Under the pieces are notes generated by a model, which searched no databases, was not told the DNA's origin, and saw only the letters and a list, made by a program, of their open reading frames with translations. This document shows, one piece after another, positions 53,349 through 61,106 of a DNA stretch of 64,000 bases. Origin of the DNA: Xanthomonas sacchari. Lineage in GTDB: Bacteria > Pseudomonadota > Gammaproteobacteria > Xanthomonadales > Xanthomonadaceae. The stretch's first letter is position 1. Each line of letters starts with the position of its first letter. Location: positions 2,480,001 to 2,544,000 of the forward strand of contig NZ_CP132343.1 of the NCBI RefSeq assembly GCF_040529065.1, read 5' to 3'. Made by a program: the position numbers and the translations under genes.

Positions 53349-54110
53349 TCATAGGCGGATCGGCAGGGACAGCCCACCGTCGATGGTCAGGGTGCTGCGG
53401 GTGATCCAGCGGCTGGCGTCGGACAGCAGGTAGGCGGCGCCGTTGGCGACATCGGCCGGGTCGATGCGGCCGAGCGGGGTCAGCGCGATCTTGTCGCCCA
53501 TGTCCGCGGTGCTGCCCAACCTGTTCAGCATCGGCGTGTCGACATAGCCAGGGGCGATGCAGTTGGCGCGGATGCGGTGCCGGGCCTGTTCCAGCGCGAA
53601 GGATCGCACCGCGGCCTCCAGCGCTGCCTTGGAGCCGGCGTAGCCGGCGCTGGCCTGCGGCGCGGCGCGCGCGGTCAGCGCCGAGACGTAGACCAGCGAG
53701 GCGCCTTCCTGCAGCCGGCGTTTGGCCAGCAACTGTTGGGTCAGGACGACGGGCGCAAGATAGTTCACCGACAGCATCTGCTGCAGGTGCTTCTCGGCGG
53801 CCATCCTGAACGGCACCAGCGCGGCGATGCCGGCGCACGAGGCCAGGCCGTGGTAGCGCTCGGCCGCCTCCAGCAGGGCCGAGCGGGTCGCGTCCTCGGT
53901 GAGGTCGCCGACGACGCTGCGGTGGCCCTCGCCAGGGAGCGACGCGGCGACCGCCTGCAGACGTTCGGCATCGCGCCCGTTGAGCACCAGCGTCGCGCCC
54001 AGGCGCGCGCACAGCGAGGCGACGGCGGCACCGATGCCCGAGGAGGCACCGGTCACCAGGATGGTCTTGCCCTGCAGCCCGAAGGCATCGGTTGTTGCAG
54101 CAGGCGCCAT
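53349..54110 (-). CDS. Short-chain dehydrogenase/reductase, second paralogue
   Basis: The protein has 253 residues from the ATG at 54110, two bases after the KAS III stop. It has the cofactor site TGASSGIGAAV, catalytic Ser in YVSALTARAA and YxxxK in YAGSKAALEA, and the end TIDGGLSLPIRL. It is a paralogue of the SDR at 52573 with the same length and layout. FabG-like ketoreduction of an ACP-bound acetoacetyl group fits the neighbours. The pair might also act on different chiral products or on the sugar. Confidence 0.88.
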   Translation of the reverse strand: MAPAATTDAFGLQGKTILVTGASSGIGAAVASLCARLGATLVLNGRDAERLQAVAASLPGEGHRSVVGDLTEDATRSALLEAAERYHGLASCAGIAALVPFRMAAEKHLQQMLSVNYLAPVVLTQQLLAKRRLQEGASLVYVSALTARAAPQASAGYAGSKAALEAAVRSFALEQARHRIRANCIAPGYVDTPMLNRLGSTADMGDKIALTPLGRIDPADVANGAAYLLSDASRWITRSTLTIDGGLSLPIRL

Positions 54111-54112
54111 CG

Positions 54113-55153
54113 TCAGGACTCGATCAGGTCGGGGAACACCGCGCCGTCGATGTCGACCAGGCAGGTGCCCCAGGACAGGCCGATACCGAAGCCGCACAGC
54201 AGCACGCGCTTGCGGCCGGCTTCCAGCTCCTTGTTGATCCGCGCGGTCATGGTCACCGGCAGCGAGGCGCCGCTGGTGTTGCCGAAATCGTGCAGGGTGG
54301 AGGGCACCTTTTCCGACGGCAGGCCGAGCTTCTTGCGGATGGTCTCGTTGATCATCCTGTTGGCCTGGTGGAACACGAAGTAATCGACCTCGTCCTTGGA
54401 CATGCCGCTGTAGTCGAGCAGCTTCTGCACTGCCGGCGGCACCCGCTGGGTGGAGAAGCTCAGCACCGCCACGCCGTCCAGTTGCAGGTCCACGCCGCGA
54501 TGCCAGTGGTCATTCTCGTCGGCGCGGTACGGGATCAGGTGCTGCACCCCGACCGGTTCGCGGTGGCCGCCGACCGGCAGGATGATCGCGCGGTAGCCGC
54601 TGCCGTCGCTGTTGAGGTCGAAATGCATCGGCGGCGCATCGGCGCTGAACTCCAGTGCGGTGGCGGTGCCGGAGTCGGAGAAGATCGGGTCCTCTAGGTT
54701 GGCGCTGCGGTCGCCCACCAGCAGCAGGCCTTTCTTGACCCCGCCGGCGGCGATCATCGAGCCGAGCAGGTTGATGCCGAACGGGTAGGCCGAGCAGCCC
54801 AGGTTGACGTCGAACGCGACGGTGGCGTGCGACAGGCCAAGGCGGTCCTGCAGGATGATCGCCGTGGCCGGGATCGGATAATCCGGCGACTGGGTAACCA
54901 CGATCAGCGCATCGACCTCCTCGCGCTGCCACTGCAGGCGCTCCAGCAGCACCTGCGCCGCGTCGAAGGCCAAGTCGGAGAAGCACTGCCAGTCCGCAGC
55001 CATGCGCCGGGTATGGATGCCGATGTTGCGTACCAGCCGCTCGCGCTCGGAGCGGATCTGCGGCCGGCAATCGGTGAGATTGGAGACGACGCGCTTGGGC
55101 ACGCAGGTCGCCATGCCGGCAAAGCGGACGTTGCGCAGCGTGGAGGTCGGCAT
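54113..55153 (-). CDS. KAS III-like 3-oxoacyl-ACP synthase
   Basis: A 346-residue thiolase-fold enzyme. It has the active-site Cys in NLGCSAYPFGI, His in YFVFHQANRMI and Asn in FGNTSGASLP, the Cys-His-Asn triad of FabH. It should condense a short acyl-CoA with malonyl-ACP to give a 3-ketoacyl-ACP such as acetoacetyl-ACP. It lies one base after its own ACP gene stop, so the pair is dedicated. The location between a sugar aminotransferase and acyltransferases indicates a hydroxyacyl side chain for the glycan and not lipid synthesis. Confidence 0.9.
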   Translation of the reverse strand: MPTSTLRNVRFAGMATCVPKRVVSNLTDCRPQIRSERERLVRNIGIHTRRMAADWQCFSDLAFDAAQVLLERLQWQREEVDALIVVTQSPDYPIPATAIILQDRLGLSHATVAFDVNLGCSAYPFGINLLGSMIAAGGVKKGLLLVGDRSANLEDPIFSDSGTATALEFSADAPPMHFDLNSDGSGYRAIILPVGGHREPVGVQHLIPYRADENDHWHRGVDLQLDGVAVLSFSTQRVPPAVQKLLDYSGMSKDEVDYFVFHQANRMINETIRKKLGLPSEKVPSTLHDFGNTSGASLPVTMTARINKELEAGRKRVLLCGFGIGLSWGTCLVDIDGAVFPDLIES

Positions 55154-55154
55154 G

Positions 55155-55379
55155 TTACGCCCCGGTCAGTTTGTACAGATCGTCGAGGGTCACCACGGCG
55201 GCCAGGTGCTCGCCGGTGATGGTCTTGCCGTACTCCATGTCGAACATCACGATCACGCCCAGCGCGGCCAGCGAATCCCATTCCGGCAGTTCGCGCAGCA
55301 CCGTATCCATGGTCACCTCAACCGGATTCTGAAAATCGGTCGCGGACAGGAAATTCTCGATAAACGTCTCTTTGCTCAT
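55155..55379 (-). CDS. Acyl carrier protein of the glycan island
   Basis: The protein has 74 residues from the ATG at 55379, which overlaps the aminotransferase stop (ATGA). It has four predicted helices and the phosphopantetheine Ser in LPEWDSLAALG, the DSL motif. The N terminus is short. It should carry the growing acyl chain between the KAS III enzyme, the SDRs and the acyltransferase. It differs from the housekeeping ACP in its WDSLA context. Confidence 0.9.
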   Translation of the reverse strand: MSKETFIENFLSATDFQNPVEVTMDTVLRELPEWDSLAALGVIVMFDMEYGKTITGEHLAAVVTLDDLYKLTGA

Positions 55380-56554
55380 GCTGCGGGTTCCACGGGTTGG
55401 GCGAAGGAGGGAGAGGCGAGGGTGCGAAGGGAATCGGACACGGGCATGACGCCGCCCGCCGCGGCGATCAGGTCGACGATGGCGTCCACCTGCGCGGCCG
55501 CCAGTCCGGGAAAGATCGGCAGGCACAGTACGCGGTCGGCCATCTGCCGCGCCACCGGCAGGCCGGCCGGAGCGGACGAGGGCAGGCCGCGGTACATCGG
55601 GAAATCGCTGATCAGCGGGTAGAAATAGCGGCGCACCAGGATGTCGTGGCTGCGCAGCAGCCGGTGCAGCTCGTCGCGCGCCAGCGGGAAGGCGTCCTCG
55701 ACCAGGATCGGGAACGAGGCGTAGTTGGACAGTGCCGGTTCCCGCGGGGCCAGGCAGCGGATCCCCGGCACCTGCGCCAGGCGCTGCCGGTACTGCGCAT
55801 CGATCGCCCCGCGCTGCGCCAGTGCGGCATCGATGTGCTGCAGTTGCAGCAGCCCGAAGGCGGCGTTGATCTCGCTCATCTTGCCGTTGATGCCGGTCGC
55901 CACCACGGTGGTCTCGTCGACGAAGCCGAAGTTCTTCAGCCGGCTGATGCGCTGGTAGGTCTTGGCGTCGGGGCAGACGATGGCGCCGCCCTCGAAGGTG
56001 TTGAACACCTTGGTGGCGTGGAAGCTGAGCACGCTGAGGTCGCCATGGCGCAGGATCGAGCCGCCTTCGTCCTTGACCCCGAACGCGTGCGCGGCGTCGT
56101 AGATGACCTTGAGGTTATAGGTGTCGGCGATGCGCTCGATCGCGGCGGTGTCGCAGGGCGTGCCGTAGCAGTGCACCGGCATGATCGCGGTGGTGTGCGG
56201 GGTGATCGCCGCCTCGATCTTCAGCGGATCCAGGTTCATGGTCTGCGGATCGATGTCCACGAACACCGGCTTGATGCCGCGCCACAGCAGCGAATGCGCG
56301 GTAGCCACGAACGAATACGGCGTCGTGATGACCTCGCCGGTGATGCGCAGCGCCTGCAGCGCCGTCAACAACGCCAGGGTGCCGTTGGTCAGCAGCGCCA
56401 GGTGGTTCACGCCCAGGTACTCGGCCAGCGCCTTCTCCAGCGCGCGGTGCATGTCGCCGCCGTTGGTCAGGATGCGGCTGCGCCAGATCTGCTCCAGGTA
56501 GGGGACGAACGCCTCCAGGGGCGGCAGCAGCGGACTGGTGACGGGGATGGACAT
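55376..56554 (-). CDS. vioA: PLP-dependent nucleotide-sugar aminotransferase, VioA-like
   Basis: A 392-residue DegT/DnrJ/EryC1-family enzyme. The PLP-binding stretch is YDAAHAFGV and the Schiff-base Lys lies in LSFHATKVFNTFEGGAI. The segments RITGEVITTPYSFVATAHSL and KPVFVDIDPQTMNLD match what I remember of VioA, which makes dTDP-4-amino-4,6-dideoxyglucose (viosamine). The C-terminal 40 residues are less conserved. It heads the island operon and has a sigma-54 type site 68 bp upstream. Genes for the dTDP-4-keto-6-deoxyglucose precursor are not in the window and are expected elsewhere (rmlA/rmlB). A C3 aminotransferase cannot be fully excluded. Confidence 0.85.
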   Translation of the reverse strand: MSIPVTSPLLPPLEAFVPYLEQIWRSRILTNGGDMHRALEKALAEYLGVNHLALLTNGTLALLTALQALRITGEVITTPYSFVATAHSLLWRGIKPVFVDIDPQTMNLDPLKIEAAITPHTTAIMPVHCYGTPCDTAAIERIADTYNLKVIYDAAHAFGVKDEGGSILRHGDLSVLSFHATKVFNTFEGGAIVCPDAKTYQRISRLKNFGFVDETTVVATGINGKMSEINAAFGLLQLQHIDAALAQRGAIDAQYRQRLAQVPGIRCLAPREPALSNYASFPILVEDAFPLARDELHRLLRSHDILVRRYFYPLISDFPMYRGLPSSAPAGLPVARQMADRVLCLPIFPGLAAAQVDAIVDLIAAAGGVMPVSDSLRTLASPSFAQPVEPAA

Positions 56555-56621
56555 GGGACCTGCCTGGCGACGGGTGGAAGTCCCCGGTGCGGAACGCCCG
56601 CCCGGTGCTGTGGAAACGTGA

Positions 56622-56637
56622 AGCAAGCCACATGCCA
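56622..56637 (-). promoter_or_regulatory. Sigma-54 type promoter for the vioA operon
   Basis: The minus strand reads TGGCAT-GTGGC-TTGCT, GG and GC ten bases apart, 68 bp before the vioA ATG. It places the glycan operon in the RpoN2/FleQ class. Confidence 0.72.
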
Positions 56638-56829
56638 AAGGTGCCTGTCCACTGTCGGCGCGTTCGACCGGGATGCAATGCAGGCGAAGGTTGGCGCGAT
56701 CGCCGCGGGCGCGCAGCGCGGCAGCCCCAGCGCGAGTCTGGTCTCAAGGGTGGGCAGGGGGGATGGAGACGGCATCCGGCGGCACCACGGGCGCGCCGGG
56801 TGCCGTCGCACCCGGCGCCGTGCGCCGGC

Positions 56830-58317
56830 TCAGCTCGCCAGTTCGGTCTGGTCGCGGTCGATGCCGTACTTGCGCAGCTTCTCGACCAGGGTGGTACGCC
56901 GCAGGCCCAGCAACTGTGCCGCATGCGCGACCACGCCCTGGGTGCGCTCCAGCGCCTCGTTGATCAGCGCCAGCTCGATGTTGGCCATGTGCCCGCGCAG
57001 GTCCAGGCCGCTTTCCGGCAGCGTCGCCGCAGCCGGGGCCGCCGAGTCGGCGTCCGCGCCGCCGGGCTTGCCGCCGGCGTGCAGGTCCACCACGTTGGGC
57101 ACCCGCCGCGGATCGGCCGCGATCGGCGCCGGCGGCGCCGACACGTCGATGGACGAGGCGAAGTCGCCGCGATAGCGGGCAGGCAGGTCCTGCACCCGCA
57201 CCAGGCCGCCGGGATGCAGCACCGCCAGGCGTTCGACCAGGTTGGTCAGTTCGCGCACGTTGCCCGGCCACTCGTAGCTGCGCAGCGCCTGCAAGGCCTC
57301 TTCGGAGAAGCGCACTTCGCCGCGCCCGGTCCGCGCCAGCTGCGCAGCGATGGTGTGGACCAGCGCCGGCAGGTCGTCGCTGCGTTCGCGCAGCGCCGGC
57401 ATCTCGATCGGGAACACGTTGAGCCGGTAGAACAGGTCCTCGCGGAACTGGTTGCCGGCGATGCGTTCTTCCAAATTGCGGTGCGTGGCGGCGATCACCC
57501 GCACGTTGCAGCGGATGGTGACGTTGCCGCCGACCCGCTCGAAGCTGCGCTCCTGCAGCACCCGCAACAGCTTGACCTGCATCGGCAGGCTCATGTCGCC
57601 GATTTCGTCGAGCAGCAGGGTGCCGCCCTCGGCCATTTCGAAACGGCCCTTGCGCGCGCTCAGCGCACCGGTGAACGAGCCCTTCTCATGGCCGAACAGT
57701 TCGCTTTCCAGCAGATCCGGCGGGATCGCGCCGCAGTTGATCGCCACGAACGGGCCATCGCGGCGCGGCGACTGCTGATGGATCGCGCGCGCCACCACTT
57801 CCTTGCCGGTGCCGGACTCGCCCAGCACCAGCACGGTGGTGTCGAAGGCCGCAACCTGGTCGATCAGCCGGCGCAGGCGGGTCACCGCCGCGCTGGTGCC
57901 GGTTGGGCCGTTGTCCTGCGCGGCGCCGGCCTGGTGCTCGGCGTCCAGCCGCTTGAGGCTGGCGCGACGCAGCAGGGTTTCCAGTTGCGCGTGGCGCAGC
58001 GGCGCTTCCAGCTGCCACACGTTGACTTCGTGCAGGCCGTGGCGCTGCGCGAAGACCTGCGCGTCGCCGTTGAGCAGCAGCACCGGCGGCGGCAGCGAGC
58101 TGCGCGCCACCCAGCCGAAGAAGGCGTCGGCCTGGTCCTGGTCGTCGAGTCCGCCGACCAGGATCGCCATCCACTCGGTCTGCCGATGCCGGCCGGGCTG
58201 GACATCGGCCACGTCGGTCACCCAACGCGGGTTGAGGTCCATGAATTCGAGCAGGCTCACGGTCCGCTCGGCGCGCACCGCGTCATCATCGATCACAAGG
58301 ATCCGCGATTCGCTCAT
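56830..58317 (-). CDS. fleQ: Sigma-54-dependent flagellar master regulator FleQ
   Basis: A 495-residue protein. The N-terminal receiver-like domain starts SESRILVIDDD but has ILVGG where a phospho-acceptor Asp is expected, so it is degenerate as in other FleQ proteins. The AAA+ domain has Walker A GESGTGKE (166-173), the sigma-54 contact loop GSFTGA (213-218; Ser replaces the usual Ala) and Walker B LLLDEIGDM. The Fis-type helix-turn-helix is at the C terminus (LRRTTLVEKLRKYGID). FleQ activates early flagellar genes, and in relatives c-di-GMP lowers its activity. It overlaps the orphan receiver gene (ATGA). Confidence 0.93.
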   Translation of the reverse strand: MSESRILVIDDDAVRAERTVSLLEFMDLNPRWVTDVADVQPGRHRQTEWMAILVGGLDDQDQADAFFGWVARSSLPPPVLLLNGDAQVFAQRHGLHEVNVWQLEAPLRHAQLETLLRRASLKRLDAEHQAGAAQDNGPTGTSAAVTRLRRLIDQVAAFDTTVLVLGESGTGKEVVARAIHQQSPRRDGPFVAINCGAIPPDLLESELFGHEKGSFTGALSARKGRFEMAEGGTLLLDEIGDMSLPMQVKLLRVLQERSFERVGGNVTIRCNVRVIAATHRNLEERIAGNQFREDLFYRLNVFPIEMPALRERSDDLPALVHTIAAQLARTGRGEVRFSEEALQALRSYEWPGNVRELTNLVERLAVLHPGGLVRVQDLPARYRGDFASSIDVSAPPAPIAADPRRVPNVVDLHAGGKPGGADADSAAPAAATLPESGLDLRGHMANIELALINEALERTQGVVAHAAQLLGLRRTTLVEKLRKYGIDRDQTELAS

Positions 58318-58697
58318 GCCGGCACTCCTTCCGTGCGAAGTCCCTCCAGGATCGGCATCACTTCCTGGATGTAGGACAGCTTGCTGACGAAGTTGTCGGC
58401 ACCGGCGCGCATGGCATGCTCGCGGTGCTCGGCGTCGTCGAAATGGCTGGCGATCACGATGTAGGGCGCCTGGTCCTGGGTCTTGATCAGGCGGGTGGCC
58501 TGCAGGCCGCCCATCTCGGGCATGGCCAGGTCCATCAGCACCACCTGCGGGCGCAGCGACTCTGAGCGCTCGATGGCTTCCAGGCCATTGGCGGCGCTGC
58601 CGATCACTTCCATCCAGTCCAGCTTGCGGAAGTGGCGCATGGCGGCGTTGATGAAACCTTCGTGGTCGTCGACCAGAAGCACGGACAGTTTGTTCAT
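58314..58697 (-). CDS. Single-domain response regulator between rpoN2 and fleQ
   Basis: A 127-residue receiver domain with DD at 10-11, phospho-acceptor Asp56 (VVLMDLAMPEMGG), the switch Ser in IVIASHFD and the Lys in FVSKLSY. It resembles the receiver part of NarL/FixJ regulators but has no DNA-binding domain. It starts 15 bp after rpoN2 and overlaps fleQ. No kinase is adjacent. Since FleQ has lost its own phospho-acceptor, this receiver may supply a phosphorylation input to FleQ or RpoN2 (inference). Confidence 0.88.
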   Translation of the reverse strand: MNKLSVLLVDDHEGFINAAMRHFRKLDWMEVIGSAANGLEAIERSESLRPQVVLMDLAMPEMGGLQATRLIKTQDQAPYIVIASHFDDAEHREHAMRAGADNFVSKLSYIQEVMPILEGLRTEGVPA

Positions 58698-58712
58698 ATG
58701 CGTCGTTTTTCC

Positions 58713-60116
58713 TTAGCCCGCACGGGCCAGCAGCGTTTTGCTGCCGCGGCGGCGTTCGCGTGCGGGAGCGATGTCCAATTGTTCACGATACTTGGCGACT
58801 GTGCGCCTTGCCACGTTTACGCCCTGTCGCGACAGCAGCCCGGCGATGGCCTCGTCGGCCAGCGGCCGCCCGGCCGGCTCGGATTCGATCAGGCGCCGCA
58901 CCATCGCGCGCACGGCCTGCCCGGAGACCGCCGCGCCTTCCAGGCGCACGGCGAAGAAGTGCTTGAGCTCGAAGGTGCCGCGCGGGGTCTGCAGGTACTT
59001 GCCGGTGGTGATGCGCGACACCGTGGACTCGTGCATGCCGATCGCATCGGCCACTTCCTTCAGGGTCAGCGGCGCCATCGCTTCCTCGCCCTTGACCAGG
59101 AACGCGGCCTGGCGCTCGACGATGGCGCGGGTGGTGCGCAGCAGGGTCTCGTAGCGCATCGACAGGCCGCGGGTCAGCCAGCGCGCTTCCTGCAGCATTT
59201 CGCGCAACGGCTGCGCGGCGTCGCCGGCTTCGGCCAGGGCGCGCTCGTGCATCGGGTTGACGGTGACGCGGTGGGTGGTGGCGGGGTTCAGCGCCACCCG
59301 CCAGGTGCCGTCGGCATGCCAGGCAACCACGTCCGGCAGCACGTGGCCTAGGTCCTGCGGCTGCAGACTGTCGCCGGGCCGCGGCTGCAGCGACAGGATC
59401 AGCCGCACCGCCTCGCGCACGTCGTCGGTCTCGGCGTCGAGCTGACGGCCCAGCAGGGCGTAGTCATGGCTGGCGAGCAGGTCAAGGTCGCCGGCGAGGA
59501 TGCGCGCGGCCAGATGGCGGCCGGGTACGCGGCCGGGCAGGTCGCTCAGCTGCGCCTGCAGGCACTCGCGCAGGTCGCAGGCGCCCAGGCCGCCCGGGTC
59601 GCCATGCAGCAGCCGCTGGCGCACCGCTTCGGCCTGCGCCACCGACAGGCCCAGCCGGGCGCTGGCCAGTTGTTGCAGGGTGTCGAGCGAGCCGTCCAGA
59701 TAGCCGGCATCGTCGCAGTGCTCCAGCCAGAACGCGGCCGCCTCCAATTCTGCTGCCGGCAGTTCCAGCGCCAGCCGCTGCAGCACGCGCAGGTGCGGAT
59801 CGGTGGACTCGCCGGCGGCGATGCGCTGCATGCGATCGTCTTCGCCGTCGTTCCAGCCGGCGGCCGGGATGTCCCACATCGAGGATTCGGGAAGTTCGTC
59901 GAATGCCGCGGTTTCCAGCGCCGCATCCTCGTGCTTCACCACCGGCTCGATCGCGCCCTCGGGCTCTTCCAGCTCGAGCAATGGATTGGTCTCCAGTGCG
60001 CGGCGGATTTCCAGTTCCAGTTGCATGCCGTCGAGCTGCAGCAGTCGGATCGACTGCAGCAGTTGCGGGGTCAGATGCAGTTGCTGGCCCAGTTGGGCGG
60101 AAACGGTCGGCTTCAT
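58713..60116 (-). CDS. rpoN: RNA polymerase sigma-54 factor RpoN2
   Basis: A 467-residue protein. The N-terminal Gln/Leu-rich activator-interaction region is QLHLTPQLLQSIRLLQLDGM. The core-binding domain is in the middle, with ESTVSRITTGKYLQTPRG as the helix-turn-helix region. The RpoN box ARRTVAKYRE lies near the C terminus. Xanthomonads carry two rpoN genes; this one, beside fleQ, is the flagellar copy. A sigma-54 type site lies 220 bp upstream, so it may be self-controlled or driven by the other RpoN. Confidence 0.95.
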   Translation of the reverse strand: MKPTVSAQLGQQLHLTPQLLQSIRLLQLDGMQLELEIRRALETNPLLELEEPEGAIEPVVKHEDAALETAAFDELPESSMWDIPAAGWNDGEDDRMQRIAAGESTDPHLRVLQRLALELPAAELEAAAFWLEHCDDAGYLDGSLDTLQQLASARLGLSVAQAEAVRQRLLHGDPGGLGACDLRECLQAQLSDLPGRVPGRHLAARILAGDLDLLASHDYALLGRQLDAETDDVREAVRLILSLQPRPGDSLQPQDLGHVLPDVVAWHADGTWRVALNPATTHRVTVNPMHERALAEAGDAAQPLREMLQEARWLTRGLSMRYETLLRTTRAIVERQAAFLVKGEEAMAPLTLKEVADAIGMHESTVSRITTGKYLQTPRGTFELKHFFAVRLEGAAVSGQAVRAMVRRLIESEPAGRPLADEAIAGLLSRQGVNVARRTVAKYREQLDIAPARERRRGSKTLLARAG

Positions 60117-60221
60117 GCGGACTTCCTCGGTTCGGCGCCAACCCTCTGGCGCCCGTGGAACGCATAGTGCTTGTCGCCCGACGGTAACAGAATCGGGGGG
60201 TTCCTGAGTAGAGTAGTCAAA

Positions 60222-60242
60222 TTCCCGACAGAGTGTCAGGAA
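60222..60242. promoter_or_regulatory. Palindromic operator candidate upstream of rpoN2
   Basis: TTCCCGACA-GAG-TGTCAGGAA is a 21-bp palindrome with one mismatch. It is followed by a further TTTCCCGACA half-site. It lies between the sigma-54 type site at 60339 and the rpoN2 start, about 105 bp before the ATG. The bound protein is unknown. Confidence 0.5.
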
Positions 60243-60338
60243 TTTCCCGACATCTGCGTGGTGGGCGCCGGACAGTCGACGGCGGATTGCCTGATGCGGC
60301 GGGGTTCGGCGGGATCGTCACGCCTGCTGACCGGTTAA

Positions 60339-60354
60339 GGCAAGCGCTATGCCA
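60339..60354 (-). promoter_or_regulatory. Sigma-54 type promoter for rpoN2
   Basis: The minus strand reads TGGCAT-AGCGC-TTGCC, GG and GC ten bases apart, about 225 bp before the rpoN2 start. It is immediately downstream of the LuxR-type regulator gene. Confidence 0.6.
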
Positions 60355-60383
60355 ATCTTTCGTGTCGGGATGCCGTCCCCAGT

Positions 60384-61016
60384 TCAGCTCAGCTCGCCTT
60401 GGTGGCGTGCGGCCAGCAGGACCAGATCGTTGGCGCGGCGGCAGCCCAGCGACTCCATCATGCGCGCGCGGTGGGTCTCGACGGTCTTGACGCTGATGCC
60501 CAGGTCCGAGGCGATTTCCTTGTTACTCTGGCCCCGGCCGATCTGGCGCAGGATCTCGCGCTGCCGCGGCGACAGCGCGGCGATGCCCACCGGGCGCTCG
60601 CGGCCGAGCATCGGCGCGATCATCTTGGAGGAGATCTGCGGACTCAGGAACACCTGGTTGGCGCTGGCCGCGCGCAGCGCCAGTTCCAGTTCCAGCGGCG
60701 CGGCGTCCTTGACCACGAAGCCGGTAGCGCCGCGGTCCAGCGCATCGCGCACATGCACCGGGTCGTCGTGCATCGACATCATCACCACCCGGGTCTTGGG
60801 CGAGCTGTGCAGCACGTCGGTGAGTGCGTCCAGGCCGCTGCGCCCCGGCAGGGACAGGTCCATCAGCACCAGGTCGGGGCGGTGCAGGGTGGTCAGGTCC
60901 ACCGCCTGCTGGGCGTTGCTGGCCTCGGCGACCACGTCCACGTCCGCAAACGTCTGCAGCAGCCGGCTCAGGCCGGCGCGTACCAGGGTGTGATCGTCGA
61001 CGATGATGACTCGCAC
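60384..61016 (-). CDS. LuxR/NarL-type response regulator
   Basis: A 210-residue protein with a receiver domain (DD at 7-8, phospho-acceptor Asp53 in LVLMDLSLPG, Lys in FVVKDAAP) and a C-terminal LuxR-type helix-turn-helix (LSPRQREILRQIGRGQSNKE, VKTVETHRARMMESLG). It is a full DNA-binding regulator. No histidine kinase lies next to it. It sits between the PilZ-like gene and rpoN2, so flagellar or surface-growth genes are plausible targets. The target genes are not known from the sequence. Confidence 0.92.
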   Translation of the reverse strand: MRVIIVDDHTLVRAGLSRLLQTFADVDVVAEASNAQQAVDLTTLHRPDLVLMDLSLPGRSGLDALTDVLHSSPKTRVVMMSMHDDPVHVRDALDRGATGFVVKDAAPLELELALRAASANQVFLSPQISSKMIAPMLGRERPVGIAALSPRQREILRQIGRGQSNKEIASDLGISVKTVETHRARMMESLGCRRANDLVLLAARHQGELS

Positions 61017-61106
61017 GGTGCAGGTCCTTCTATTCAGATCCGCACCTTAGCCGAGCCGCTCGCCGCCGCCAACCTCGTCGCGGCGGCCGGTGCCCGCGGG
61101 GCGGGC

